This document shows positions 15,965 to 24,536 of a stretch of DNA of 64,000 nt, one piece after another. The stretch covers positions 356,512 to 420,511 of the IMG/VR virus record IMGVR_UViG_3300029922_000001; one strand, given 5' to 3'. A program made the position numbers and the translations under genes. The first letter of the stretch is position 1. The number at the start of each line of letters is the position of its first letter. Below the pieces are notes generated by a model, which had not been told where the DNA came from, searched no databases, and saw nothing but the letters and a program-made list of their open reading frames with translations. The DNA comes from a virus.

Positions 15965-16402
15965 ATGAAACAAGTACCTGATTATATTCAAATTAAAAGA
16001 ATCTATATTCGTTCTGCTTCTGCTGGTGTATTCAATAGACTAGCAGAATTGACTGAAGATGGTGGTTCTATGATTGATTGGCTGAATGGCGCAAGAAATG
16101 GTTGTAAGAACTATATTAGTTACATGGCAATAGATACAAGGGTCAATAAAATCGTTGGCTGGGTTTGTGTAACTTCTATTTCTGATTGGCATCTTTATAA
16201 TGGGGAAAATAAAATTGGAACTTTCATTGATCGTGATTACCGAAGACGAGGAATTGGTTCTGCATTGGTTAGACAAGTTCAGACTAAAGAAAAGAGTTTT
16301 ATTTATTGGAAAGGTGAATACGATGCAAGAAATTTTTATAAGGAAAACGTGCCTAATTCAATATATTACAACAACCTATGGAATCAGGTAAATCCCCAAT
16401 AA
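15965..16402 (+). CDS. GNAT-family acetyltransferase
   Basis: 145 residues; acetyl-CoA-binding motif A DYRRRGIGSALV (about 91-102) following a beta strand (NKIGTFIDR). Paralogous to 17343 and 18016 (all start .PDYI.IKR.Y and share the NG..KIGT block). Substrate unknown. Last residues NPQ come from the next promoter's CCCCAATAA. Confidence 0.8.
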   Translation: MKQVPDYIQIKRIYIRSASAGVFNRLAELTEDGGSMIDWLNGARNGCKNYISYMAIDTRVNKIVGWVCVTSISDWHLYNGENKIGTFIDRDYRRRGIGSALVRQVQTKEKSFIYWKGEYDARNFYKENVPNSIYYNNLWNQVNPQ

Positions 16403-16430
16403 GGGATTTCGAGGTATATTCTATTTATGA

Positions 16431-16589
16431 ATGGAACCTGATGGTAATCACTATTTTAAGAATTGGTACAAGCTAACTGATAAAGGTGCTGCTATTGTAT
16501 CACATTGGCTTGATCTAAAATATGATGCTAACCATATTAATTGCGGTCATCTACCTTCAAAATTAGTTCCTTTCGGATGGTTGGCATGA
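16431..16589 (+). CDS. small hypothetical protein, 52 aa
   Basis: Clear open frame MEPDGNHYFKNWYKLTDKG... The promoter is TATATT (16415-16420); the ATG at the usual six-base gap (16427) stops after four codons, so ATG 16431 (ten-base gap) must be used. It overlaps the next gene by four bases. Confidence 0.6.
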   Translation: MEPDGNHYFKNWYKLTDKGAAIVSHWLDLKYDANHINCGHLPSKLVPFGWLA

Positions 16590-16795
16590 AGTCTAAACCA
16601 ATTAAAAAAGAAAAGTACATTCCAGTAATAAAGCAATGCGCTGACTGTGGTGTTGATGTAGAATTTACAGAGTATCAATTGATGTCTAGTGCAATCATGG
16701 ATGATGAAACAATGTGCAATAAGTGCAGAGATGAATGGCGTATTAAAACTGGTTGGACTCCAGGCTCAACACGATATCGAAGAAAAGGTCAATAA
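16586..16795 (+). CDS. zinc-ribbon protein, 69 aa
   Basis: Start ATG 16586 overlaps the preceding TGA. CADC and CNKC pairs give a four-Cys zinc site; flanks are basic (KSKPIKKEKY, STRYRRKGQ). Similar to DksA/TraR-type or ribbon regulators only in the cysteines. Confidence 0.7.
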   Translation: MKSKPIKKEKYIPVIKQCADCGVDVEFTEYQLMSSAIMDDETMCNKCRDEWRIKTGWTPGSTRYRRKGQ

Positions 16796-16977
16796 TGAAC
16801 AAGAAAATCACACTTAGACAATTGACGGAAAAATATCCAGAATATCTGGATGTTCCTATTTTTATTTATAAACGGGAAGGGACACCTTATGGTTATATAA
16901 AAGTAAATGATTTATCTATTAGATTTAATGATGATATTAACGATAAATATATTAAAGGAATTGTTATTTCCGTATAA
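16795..16977 (+). CDS. hypothetical protein, 60 aa
   Basis: Starts on the last base of the preceding TAA. MNKKITLRQLTEKYPEYLDVPIF resembles short phage proteins that begin with a helix-turn segment. Unknown. Confidence 0.6.
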   Translation: MNKKITLRQLTEKYPEYLDVPIFIYKREGTPYGYIKVNDLSIRFNDDINDKYIKGIVISV

Positions 16978-17013
16978 ATCCCCAATAGGGGGAATTAAGG
17001 TATACTTACGACC

Positions 17014-17343
17014 ATGAATTGGCAAGAAAAATTTCAAAAACTGTCTAGTATAAAAATCATCAATGATAAGTTGTGGTTCTCAATTATGTGGAGCGATTTC
17101 ACCAAATGTTGGTATGTATCCAATAACCCTACTATTGATCTATTTGTTGAAATGGATGGTGGCATTGTTACTTTTGCTTGCCACGAAAAAGCTATTGAAG
17201 ATGCTGTAAATAAATATTGGGACATTTTCACAACTCATGAAGTCACTGTAGAGTGGCGTAATCCATCAAGTAAGAAAACACACCATATGGGTGAAATCAA
17301 CTATATTAATAATGAATTTGTCGTTACAAGAAGAGGTAAATAA
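17014..17343 (+). CDS. hypothetical protein, 109 aa
   Basis: -10 TATACT 17001-17006, seven-base gap. Trp-rich beta protein; no family recognised. Stop overlaps the GNAT start. Confidence 0.65.
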   Translation: MNWQEKFQKLSSIKIINDKLWFSIMWSDFTKCWYVSNNPTIDLFVEMDGGIVTFACHEKAIEDAVNKYWDIFTTHEVTVEWRNPSSKKTHHMGEINYINNEFVVTRRGK

Positions 17344-17777
17344 TGCAAGTTGCTCCTGATTATATCGTTATCAAAAGAATGTATGCTGAAACAATGGCTA
17401 ATAACATCTATGATAAACTACTTACTCTTACAAATTACTATGGCACTATGGCTGAATGGCTCATACAGGCACGTAAAGGTGGGAAAGACTATATTATCTA
17501 TGTTGCCTTTGATAAGCGTCAGAATCAACCTGTAGGCTGGATTATGTCTACTAATATTCCTGATTCTCATTTGTATAATGGTGAAAATAAGATTGGAACT
17601 TATGTCAATGAATATTATCGAAGACAGGGTATTGGAGCTAAACTAGTAGAAGCAATGAAAAAGGTTAATCAAGAGTTTCTTTTCTGGAGAGGTAACAATC
17701 AAGCTGACAGTTTTTATGGTGCAACTATTCAGAAATCCACTGAATTTAATTATAGTTGGTCTAAGGTGAATGGTTAA
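17343..17777 (+). CDS. GNAT-family acetyltransferase
   Basis: 144 residues; motif A EYYRRQGIGAKLV. Paralogue of 15965 and 18016. Begins at the last base of the preceding stop. Three copies within 2.5 kb suggest local amplification. Confidence 0.8.
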   Translation: MQVAPDYIVIKRMYAETMANNIYDKLLTLTNYYGTMAEWLIQARKGGKDYIIYVAFDKRQNQPVGWIMSTNIPDSHLYNGENKIGTYVNEYYRRQGIGAKLVEAMKKVNQEFLFWRGNNQADSFYGATIQKSTEFNYSWSKVNG

Positions 17778-17778
17778 T

Positions 17779-17979
17779 ATGGAAGATTTTACACCTGATC
17801 AAATAAGAAGATTGTCAAACATTATGAGCGATTTGGCTATTTCAGCAAGACAAATGCAAGATGATAGCACCGATGATTTTGCTAAAGGTTATCAAGCTTG
17901 TGCTGATTTTGCGAATAGACGATTGGCAAAACTAAATTCTGAATTAGACAGTCTTAAAGATTTACTTGGCGTCTCATAA
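17779..17979 (+). CDS. hypothetical helical protein, 66 aa
   Basis: ATG 17779 one base after the GNAT stop, the usual TAATATGG junction; ATG 17770 is possible. Helical with C-terminal heptads (RRLAKLNSELDSLKDLL). Confidence 0.6.
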   Translation: MEDFTPDQIRRLSNIMSDLAISARQMQDDSTDDFAKGYQACADFANRRLAKLNSELDSLKDLLGVS

Positions 17980-18015
17980 ATCCCCAACATACAAAAAATA
18001 GGTATACTATCATTC

Positions 18016-18462
18016 ATGGCACAAAAGGCACCAGATTATATTAAGATTAAACGCATGTACATCAATCAGATTTCACAAAATCGAAAGTTGGAATATACAC
18101 TACTCAGTTTGACGCATGGACCCTGTGCATCTATGCATCAATGGTATACCGCTCTAAAGCGAAATAAGAGTGATAATTACATTATCTATGTTGCATTTGA
18201 TACAAGAATTAATGAAGCGGTTGGTTGGTCTATGGTATCAGATGTTTCTGATGACTGGCTTAGTAATGGACAGAAGAAGATTGGAACCTATGTTGGTATT
18301 CTGTATCGGCGTCAGGGTATTGGTGCAAGACTTGTTAAGGCTGTTAAGCGAATTGATAAGGATTGGGTTTTTTTCAAATACAATCAAGGTGCTAAGGCTT
18401 TTTATGCTGATACCATTAAGAAGTCTACTGATTACAATTACGCTTGGGGAGCAGTGAAATAA
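18016..18462 (+). CDS. GNAT-family acetyltransferase
   Basis: 148 residues; motif A LYRRQGIGARLV. Third member of the local GNAT cluster. -10 TATACT 18003-18008, seven-base gap. Confidence 0.8.
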   Translation: MAQKAPDYIKIKRMYINQISQNRKLEYTLLSLTHGPCASMHQWYTALKRNKSDNYIIYVAFDTRINEAVGWSMVSDVSDDWLSNGQKKIGTYVGILYRRQGIGARLVKAVKRIDKDWVFFKYNQGAKAFYADTIKKSTDYNYAWGAVK

Positions 18463-18496
18463 TCCCCAATGTGGGATTATGAGGTATACTAAAAAC

Positions 18497-18796
18497 ATGG
18501 CTAAAATTCCACTACAAACATGGCATGAATTTTTCTCAACTGAGTCAGTTGAACGTAAAGAATTTATTAGAGGATTGATTCACAATCGTATGGAATATGT
18601 TTTTCATCGAATTTTTAAGAATGCTACTTTTTATTTTGCAGATGCTGAAGAAGGTGAAATGGGCACATTTGAAAATTACTTAATGAAACATGATACGCAA
18701 ATTGATTATATGTATGAACTTTTTTGTCTAGATATTGCTCCAGGTAAATCATTTACTAGCTTTTTTTATGTTTCAGATATTGTGGAGGTTGAATAA
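18497..18796 (+). CDS. hypothetical protein, 99 aa
   Basis: ATG 18497 six bases after TATACT 18485-18490. Phe/Tyr-rich, no motif. Overlaps the following membrane gene by one base. Confidence 0.65.
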   Translation: MAKIPLQTWHEFFSTESVERKEFIRGLIHNRMEYVFHRIFKNATFYFADAEEGEMGTFENYLMKHDTQIDYMYELFCLDIAPGKSFTSFFYVSDIVEVE

Positions 18797-18990
18797 TGAT
18801 TTGGTTGGTTCTTTTTATAATAGCAACTGCGGTTGGTTTGGGGTTTGGTGGTTGGCTGATATTGCGTGGACATATTTTGATGATGTATCTATTTAGTAAG
18901 ATAGGTATACCAAAAACTAAAATACTGATTGCACTCGTATCACTATTATGGGTGTTTGGATATTCCTTACTAGCAACACAGGTAAAATAA
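18796..18990 (+). CDS. small membrane protein, 64 aa
   Basis: Two transmembrane segments (about 3-22 and 42-60). Coupled to the preceding gene. Unknown role. Confidence 0.65.
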   Translation: MIWLVLFIIATAVGLGFGGWLILRGHILMMYLFSKIGIPKTKILIALVSLLWVFGYSLLATQVK

Positions 18991-18992
18991 TT

Positions 18993-19157
18993 ATGATTAC
19001 ATTAAAACCAGGCGATGAATATATTATTTTTGGTGTCTTAACTGCTGAAGTGCAAGGTATCCATTCTGTTAGTGATAATTTTACTGAAGAACAATGGTCT
19101 AGAGCAGAAGAATTACGTGCAGAATTGCAATCTATTGTGGATTCTAAGGTAGAATAA
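18993..19157 (+). CDS. hypothetical protein, 54 aa
   Basis: ATG 18993 follows the previous stop by two bases; upstream in-frame starts would overlap the membrane gene. Acidic, helical C-terminus. Confidence 0.55.
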   Translation: MITLKPGDEYIIFGVLTAEVQGIHSVSDNFTEEQWSRAEELRAELQSIVDSKVE

Positions 19158-19160
19158 GAT

Positions 19161-19523
19161 ATGATTATTCCGATTGTAATTCTTATTATAGGACTTATTG
19201 TTTGCTTTATAGATATAGAAAAATGTGAATATATCGTACTTGGTATTATGATTATTATGTTGGATATCGTATGGGGATTTATCCTATATGGTCTGTCTGA
19301 TATGAAACATATTGATTATGTTTTAACTAAAGACCAATACAAATATACCAAGTTTGATTCTTGTGTAGTATTTAATTTCCCACCTGATGTCTTTGTTACC
19401 AGTACAGATTATGCAATTTGTAATCATCCAGAAAAGGTAAAATTCTATAAAACGGTTCACGTCAATTATTATAACCATGAATGGACTAGTTATCACGTGG
19501 AAGCATCAACTACGACAAAATAA
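19161..19523 (+). CDS. membrane protein, paralogue of 19538 gene
   Basis: 120 residues: two N-terminal transmembrane segments (about 1-20 and 25-45), then a soluble domain. Shares with the next gene the pattern two helices, then KDQYKYTKFDSCVVFN / ENQFEYQRFTDGVVFK and DYA. Tandem duplicates. Confidence 0.7.
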   Translation: MIIPIVILIIGLIVCFIDIEKCEYIVLGIMIIMLDIVWGFILYGLSDMKHIDYVLTKDQYKYTKFDSCVVFNFPPDVFVTSTDYAICNHPEKVKFYKTVHVNYYNHEWTSYHVEASTTTK

Positions 19524-19537
19524 GGTATACTAAGAAT

Positions 19538-19972
19538 GTGATAATTGCTTGGATACTTTTGATTTTAGGTTTTATATGTATTGGTAATGGTTATCAAAAA
19601 GGCGAACTAGATGGTGCTATTGAAGCGGCATTCGGAATGATGATTATCTTTTTTGATGTACTATTGGGTTTTGGTGTTTATGGTTATTTTATCTATGCAG
19701 ATAAAGAAACTGTATTTATTCCTGAAAACCAATTCGAATATCAAAGGTTTACCGATGGTGTAGTGTTTAAGATTAATGGAGCAGAACCAATTTACAGTCA
19801 TGACTATGCTGTTTATAAGTTTCCACAGGAATCTTTTATCACCAAAACCACTACTAAAAACTATTATCATGTTGTAACTGATGTCAAATATAATGTGATT
19901 CCACCTAAGATTAAAGACATCACTATACAACCAGGATTACAGTACGTAACACCTGACAACAAAGGAAACTAA
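19538..19972 (+). CDS. membrane protein with GTG start
   Basis: 144 residues, paralogue of 19161. -10 TATACT 19526-19531; the codon six bases later is GTG 19538, in frame, while an out-of-frame ATG sits only four bases away and stops at once. The six-base rule therefore predicts the real, non-ATG start. Confidence 0.75.
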   Translation: MIIAWILLILGFICIGNGYQKGELDGAIEAAFGMMIIFFDVLLGFGVYGYFIYADKETVFIPENQFEYQRFTDGVVFKINGAEPIYSHDYAVYKFPQESFITKTTTKNYYHVVTDVKYNVIPPKIKDITIQPGLQYVTPDNKGN

Positions 19973-19999
19973 CATGTTAATACATCATTATAATAAACC

Positions 20000-20086
20000 A
20001 TGATTAAAGATATTAAATCACAAGTTGGAATATCTGTTGAAAATATTCATATCTGTGAAGATGATTTACAGAAAGAAGTGGTATAA
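20000..20086 (+). CDS. small ORF, 28 aa
   Basis: TATAAT 19989-19994 then a five-base gap to ATG 20000. Encodes MIKDIKSQVGISVENIHICE... and ends GTG GTA TAA, again forming the next -10. Plausible small gene. Confidence 0.45.
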   Translation: MIKDIKSQVGISVENIHICEDDLQKEVV

Positions 20087-20093
20087 TCTAGTC

Positions 20094-20612
20094 ATGGAAT
20101 ATATCAAACTGGAAGACTGCCAACGTGGTAAAATATACCGTATTAAAGCAAGAAATTTTAGCATTGGTGTCTTCGATGGTCAACAAGGTTTTATTGGCGT
20201 TCGTAATAAATTTGATTATGAATTCTTGGCTACAGAATATCACTATGACGCTGGAGACGGAACCTGGGGAACAGCTAAACCTTTTGAAATAGTAGGTGAA
20301 GTACCTTCTTGGATTGATCTTAAAGAAGAACTTGGTACTATTTGCACTAATTGTGGTAGACCATGTAAACACATTCCAGATCGTAAAGAATGGGAGCATA
20401 TTCCTTGGAAACAAGATACGAATCCCTTTGATTTACCTACAGATAATGAGGATGATGACGATTTAGTTCCGTTTGATTTTGGTGATTGTAAAGTTAGACC
20501 AGGATCTTTGGCTAATTCATATTTGTTTGATTTTATGTATGATTTAAAAGTGAATAAAGAGGAAAATAATGCCAAGATTATATCAGAGCAAAACACCACA
20601 ACAATTAATTAA
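20094..20612 (+). CDS. hypothetical protein with Cys cluster
   Basis: 172 residues; ATG 20094 six bases after TATAAT 20082-20087. N-terminal beta domain (YIKLEDCQRGKIYRIKARN) and a CTNCGRPCKH cluster near residue 90 that may bind metal, then an acidic stretch. Overlaps the next gene by 44 bases. Confidence 0.65.
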   Translation: MEYIKLEDCQRGKIYRIKARNFSIGVFDGQQGFIGVRNKFDYEFLATEYHYDAGDGTWGTAKPFEIVGEVPSWIDLKEELGTICTNCGRPCKHIPDRKEWEHIPWKQDTNPFDLPTDNEDDDDLVPFDFGDCKVRPGSLANSYLFDFMYDLKVNKEENNAKIISEQNTTTIN

Positions 20613-20784
20613 AGATGGTTCAGTTATGACCTATAAGGAATATCTAGAAGCCTGTTCGCGTCAATATCACATTAGGAAAGACCTTAAAGAATACGGTATT
20701 CAGCCAAAGAACTTTTCAGGTGTTAAGTTTGAAGAATTAATGGCGGCAATTAATGAACTAAAAGAGGCAACTAATGTGGTATAA
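20569..20784 (+). CDS. hypothetical protein, tandem paralogue A
   Basis: 71 residues; GAGGAAAATAATG gives a possible ribosome site. The C-terminal half RKDLKEYGIQPKNFSGVKFEELMAA is nearly repeated in the next gene. Ends NVV-TAA on a GGTATAA sequence. Confidence 0.6.
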   Translation: MPRLYQSKTPQQLIKDGSVMTYKEYLEACSRQYHIRKDLKEYGIQPKNFSGVKFEELMAAINELKEATNVV

Positions 20785-20788
20785 ACCA

Positions 20789-21040
20789 ATGTCAAACTAT
20801 ACTCAAAATGACCTAAAGAAAGCATACAATCAAGCTTATAAAGAAGTGCAAGCTTGTATGGTCACACCCGCAGAAGTGGAACGTCATGTTGAAAATATAT
20901 TAACACAACAGCAAATTGATAAAGACCTTAAAGAATATGGTGTTGATCAAAAGAATTTTCCTGGCATAAAAATCATGGAAATTTTAGCGGCAATTGATGA
21001 ACTAAAAGAAGTTTCGAATCAACAGGTTGTGGTACACTAA
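20789..21040 (+). CDS. hypothetical protein, tandem paralogue B
   Basis: 83 residues with ATG 20789 (an in-frame ATG 20774 also exists). KDLKEYGVDQKNFPGIKIMEILAAIDELKE matches paralogue A; the N-terminal halves differ. Unknown function. Confidence 0.6.
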   Translation: MSNYTQNDLKKAYNQAYKEVQACMVTPAEVERHVENILTQQQIDKDLKEYGVDQKNFPGIKIMEILAAIDELKEVSNQQVVVH

Positions 21041-21044
21041 TATC

Positions 21045-21503
21045 ATGAAAGAAGATCAATTGGCTCATATTAAAAAATTAGATAAAAAACACACAAAATT
21101 ATCTAATCAAATACATGATCTAATTGAATCTGCTTATAAAACAGTTAGCACATTAGAAGAAGCAAAATATCTTCTAGATCAATTGTCTTTGGTTCAATGC
21201 GGTGCGTGGCATAGGGTTCAATTACGCATTTGGATTAACGATTTTCCACAAGATTTTGAAAAGTTATCCAATAATCATATTCCTGTTATTACTGATGATG
21301 AAATGATTAAACTCAAAAGGTTAGATAAACAGTGGAATAAAGTTTTTGATGATGCATATAATTTTCTAAAACCTATTGTTGAGGAAGCGATGGCTGATGA
21401 CAAATTAGGTCTAGAATTTTGTGAACAAACACTTAATATGGAAATTTGCGGATTCGAAAAATGTGAGATTCGCACAGCATTACGTAAGAAGAACTTAATA
21501 TAA
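21045..21503 (+). CDS. hypothetical helical protein, paralogue of 27135 gene
   Basis: 152 residues; -10 is the variant TACACT (21033-21038), six-base gap. Contains two related helical repeats; the second (DEMIKLKRLDKQWNKVFDDAYNFL) matches the 27135 product over its whole length. Confidence 0.65.
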   Translation: MKEDQLAHIKKLDKKHTKLSNQIHDLIESAYKTVSTLEEAKYLLDQLSLVQCGAWHRVQLRIWINDFPQDFEKLSNNHIPVITDDEMIKLKRLDKQWNKVFDDAYNFLKPIVEEAMADDKLGLEFCEQTLNMEICGFEKCEIRTALRKKNLI

Positions 21504-21517
21504 GGTATACTAACAAA

Positions 21518-21607
21518 ATGAGGAAATGCCCAAATAACAAAATTCACTTTACTAAGGCATGGTTTCTAAATCCCCAATGTTCAATTTTAAGGTATAATAA
21601 AACATGA
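21518..21607 (+). CDS. small ORF reading through a promoter
   Basis: ATG six bases after TATACT 21506-21511; 29 codons starting MRKCPNNKIHFTKAWFL, then the frame runs through the next promoter (NPQCSILRYNKT) and stops at 21607. Possibly a small gene that lost its stop. Confidence 0.4.
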   Translation: MRKCPNNKIHFTKAWFLNPQCSILRYNKT

Positions 21608-22083
21608 AGCAAAGTCTAGAAGAACAGGCGAAATCACTCCGAAGTGAATTAGCTAAAATCGAAGAAGAACAGAGATATCAACAATTTCCATTATTGTATG
21701 ATTACTTAAAACAAAATGGATTTAATTTTTTTGGTAATTTTGCTGATAAGATTGTTAATGAAAATTTTTCTATTATGATTAAGTTTTATGCCTACACAAT
21801 TGAAGCTTGTTTTCAGGATCGTAAAAACAAAAATTACGAAATTTATCCACTTATTTTTGCTTACGAAAAAAATGAATCTGCTAATCAAGAATTAGAAGCT
21901 ATTGAAAATCTCAAGAAGTTAACACTGCCAATTAAGTATAAAATGTATTTTGATCATGATGTAGAATTTTATTACAATTCTCTTAATATGGAAGATGCTA
22001 AGGAATCCTATCAGGAAGTGGTTAACTACATGAAAGCAAATGATTTCAAAATCACTATTCACAAAGTGTTGTCAACTGATTAA
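21604..22083 (+). CDS. hypothetical protein, 159 aa
   Basis: -10 TATAAT 21593-21598, five-base gap. Helical N-terminus (EEQAKSLRSELAKIEEEQRY), Phe/Tyr-rich body. No family recognised. Confidence 0.7.
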   Translation: MKQSLEEQAKSLRSELAKIEEEQRYQQFPLLYDYLKQNGFNFFGNFADKIVNENFSIMIKFYAYTIEACFQDRKNKNYEIYPLIFAYEKNESANQELEAIENLKKLTLPIKYKMYFDHDVEFYYNSLNMEDAKESYQEVVNYMKANDFKITIHKVLSTD

Positions 22084-22103
22084 TTTCAGGTATACTAACG
22101 ACA

Positions 22104-22925
22104 ATGAAACTCGAAGATTATGTAAAAGATAATATTGCTAGATATCCTGGTCTATATGTCGGATTTGATTATGAAATATCTAGATTGCACGTTCTTGATC
22201 ATACTTTTTTAGTACTCGGTAATGGCATGGAATGGGCTGAAACTGGCGATTCTAAAACTGGTGGTTATATGGTTCACCCAAAGAGTGTTAAGCGTAAAGG
22301 TGAATGGACTAGAGTAAAAGACAAGCCATATGGTAAGGAAAAATATACAGGTCCTGATATTGATAGGTTTTTTACCGATGACTGGATTGAGGTAAACATT
22401 CTTGATCCTAAAAATTTTGATTTACTTCATACTGTTTATAATGCCCAACCAGTATGGGAGGGTTTTCTTTCCGACTTGCCACAAGAACTCTTATCCGAAT
22501 CTATTGAAAGAAATTACAGATATAAAGATGGCATATTTGTTCAAGACAATTCTGAGTTTCATATTAAAATTTTTGGTAAAAATGAGTTTCTATTCGCACC
22601 CGAACAATTGAATTTGGTTAACCCTAAGTATTTAATTGAAGTAGAAACCCATCGTGATTTTATTAAGCATCATGCAGGTAGTAGAAACTTTTTTGCACCT
22701 TATCCATTCTGTGAGAAATCTTGGGCATATGCTGAAATTGATCCTAAGTTGATTCAACCTGATTGGCGACAAGGGATGATTGATGTCATGCAAGCATCTT
22801 TGGACTATTACAATAACACTCCATATGGTCATGAAAATATGGCTTATAATCAATATGCTCGTGATTTTTCAGAAAAGATTTCTGAGTATTGTCAAAGGTG
22901 GCAAAACCGCAAAACAAATACTTAA
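22104..22925 (+). CDS. hypothetical protein, 273 aa
   Basis: -10 TATACT 22091-22096, seven-base gap. A globular protein with many aromatic residues; no motif I can name. Confidence 0.7.
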   Translation: MKLEDYVKDNIARYPGLYVGFDYEISRLHVLDHTFLVLGNGMEWAETGDSKTGGYMVHPKSVKRKGEWTRVKDKPYGKEKYTGPDIDRFFTDDWIEVNILDPKNFDLLHTVYNAQPVWEGFLSDLPQELLSESIERNYRYKDGIFVQDNSEFHIKIFGKNEFLFAPEQLNLVNPKYLIEVETHRDFIKHHAGSRNFFAPYPFCEKSWAYAEIDPKLIQPDWRQGMIDVMQASLDYYNNTPYGHENMAYNQYARDFSEKISEYCQRWQNRKTNT

Positions 22926-23178
22926 AGATTGGAGTTTAACACTTGAAGATGTACCTGAATTTGTTGATCTTGAATTTTCTAAAAGACGATTTCCAGTATG
23001 TAAATCTTTCTTTAAGATGACTAGTAAGGAAAAGATGAATTCAATGAAGCCAAAACCAGAATTTGAAGAACTTGACAAGTACGGTGATGCTCTATGTAGA
23101 GGGTCTTATGAAAGAGCTAGAAAGATGCGTATTGGATTTCTTGAAGAAGCACTAACAACATTGAGGGCGATTAAATGA
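22855..23178 (+). CDS. hypothetical protein, 107 aa, start uncertain
   Basis: The frame is clearly coding after 22925 (ILKDWSLTLEDVPEFVDLEF...), but the only in-frame ATG close by (22855) overlaps the previous gene by 71 bases; GTG 22861 is an alternative. Basic and helical C-terminus. Confidence 0.55.
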   Translation: MLVIFQKRFLSIVKGGKTAKQILKDWSLTLEDVPEFVDLEFSKRRFPVCKSFFKMTSKEKMNSMKPKPEFEELDKYGDALCRGSYERARKMRIGFLEEALTTLRAIK

Positions 23179-23257
23179 CACCAGCCAAGTATTGAACTTA
23201 CTACATTTTTAGAGAGTTTTAACACAAACTAGCCGGAATTGAGGTATAATAGCAGAT

Positions 23258-23563
23258 ATGAAAATAATTCACGTACTTAGTCTTCTAGTAAGTGTTATAC
23301 TTATTACTCATGCTCTTGATAAAGCTGCATATAAACAGAATCAATCACAAGCTTTGTATTCGCAGGATAATGCTTTAAAGATGTATGTCGATCCAGATTT
23401 AAATGTTAATGATGCGGCTGTCAATCCCAAGAATTACCCCAATACTCAACTAGACGTTAATATGCATATTCCCGGTAAACAAGACACTGGCGAAAAAAAC
23501 ATTAGTGAAAAGGGTCCAACTAAGGTTGGGGATCGTAGTCCACGTAAAGATACAGGAAGTTAA
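23258..23563 (+). CDS. exported or membrane-anchored protein
   Basis: 101 residues with an N-terminal hydrophobic segment (about 3-20) without an evident lipobox and a hydrophilic, probably disordered remainder ending KVGDRSPRKDTGS. -10 TATAAT 23245-23250, seven-base gap. First of three envelope-type genes. Confidence 0.65.
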   Translation: MKIIHVLSLLVSVILITHALDKAAYKQNQSQALYSQDNALKMYVDPDLNVNDAAVNPKNYPNTQLDVNMHIPGKQDTGEKNISEKGPTKVGDRSPRKDTGS

Positions 23564-23566
23564 AAT

Positions 23567-24001
23567 ATGGCGATTGTATTACTGGCTTTTGTTTTGGCAC
23601 TCTTGATTGTTGTTGTACTTATTGCTTATAAGTCATATCAACAAAATCAAAAACTACTTGAAAAAGATAAGAAATTGACAGAGCAATTGGATAATTGCCA
23701 AACTTATCTTGTGGAAGGGAAATTCCATATTGGCGATATCTTAACTGCATGTTCAAATCATATGCTTGCTCCTAAAAAGGAAGAGGGTATTAGAGAACTT
23801 GCAGAATACATGTTAGGAACAACTGTAGATATGGCTGAATTAGAATCATCTGTCGATAAAATCATTCCAGAATTGAATCATCAATTCCCTTGGATTAAGA
23901 CAATTACTTTCGATGAATGCAATGAATCGAATTGGAAAGAATTTAGAGATAAATATGCCGAACAATATGGTGAATATCTCAACGTGAATATGGTATACTA
24001 G
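23567..24001 (+). CDS. membrane-anchored protein with coiled coil
   Basis: 144 residues: transmembrane segment about 2-22, then a coiled-coil stretch (YQQNQKLLEKDKKLTEQLDNC) and a globular C-terminus. Layout resembles spanin-like or holin-associated proteins but nothing specific supports that. Confidence 0.65.
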   Translation: MAIVLLAFVLALLIVVVLIAYKSYQQNQKLLEKDKKLTEQLDNCQTYLVEGKFHIGDILTACSNHMLAPKKEEGIRELAEYMLGTTVDMAELESSVDKIIPELNHQFPWIKTITFDECNESNWKEFRDKYAEQYGEYLNVNMVY

Positions 24002-24011
24002 GAAAGTAAAT

Positions 24012-24536
24012 ATGAAAAACTTCAAACTCACACTTCTCGCACTCTTTGCTGTTGTAGCAAGCGTTTTCGTCACTGGCTGTACATCTAACTATAACGATGG
24101 TTATGGTAATGATGGTTATGCTTATCAGCAGCCCGTCTATGACTATAACGCCAATCCTGTCTATATTATGCAGGGTGGTTCATACGTCCGAATCTATTCT
24201 ACTCCTGCTGTTGGAGTCTCCGTCTATTCTCGTAGTAGCAATGGTAGCTATGGTGTAAGTTCATCTTATACTGGTTATCGCACTCGTGTCGCACAAAGTA
24301 CTACAATGGCTCGTTCTGCTGGTACTACAGGTCGTTCTTCAGGTTCCAGTTCTAGTAACGGTGGTTGGAGAGGCGGTAGTTCTTCTACTCGTAGTTCAAC
24401 TCCTAGTTCAAGTGGCGGCGGTTGGCGTGGTGGTTCCTCTAGTTCTAGCTCAATGGGCGGCGGTTGGAGAGGTTCATCTAGCTCAGGTTCATCTAGTTCT
24501 AGCTCAGGTTCAAGTTCTAGGAGTGGTCGTAGATAA
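24012..24536 (+). CDS. Ser/Gly-rich lipoprotein
   Basis: 174 residues; signal peptide with lipobox FVTGC (Cys near residue 23), a Tyr/Asn-rich part, then low-complexity Ser/Gly with GGWRGGSSS repeats to the end. Likely acylated and envelope-located. -10 TATACT 23994-23999 with a 12-base leader containing AGGAAAG, so this one is probably not leaderless. Confidence 0.75.
   Translation: MKNFKLTLLALFAVVASVFVTGCTSNYNDGYGNDGYAYQQPVYDYNANPVYIMQGGSYVRIYSTPAVGVSVYSRSSNGSYGVSSSYTGYRTRVAQSTTMARSAGTTGRSSGSSSSNGGWRGGSSSTRSSTPSSSGGGWRGGSSSSSSMGGGWRGSSSSGSSSSSSGSSSRSGRR

Noticed and set aside
18902-18907. GGTATACC in the membrane gene as a promoter
   Set aside because: No upstream CCCCAA box, last base differs, and no start codon follows at a useful distance.
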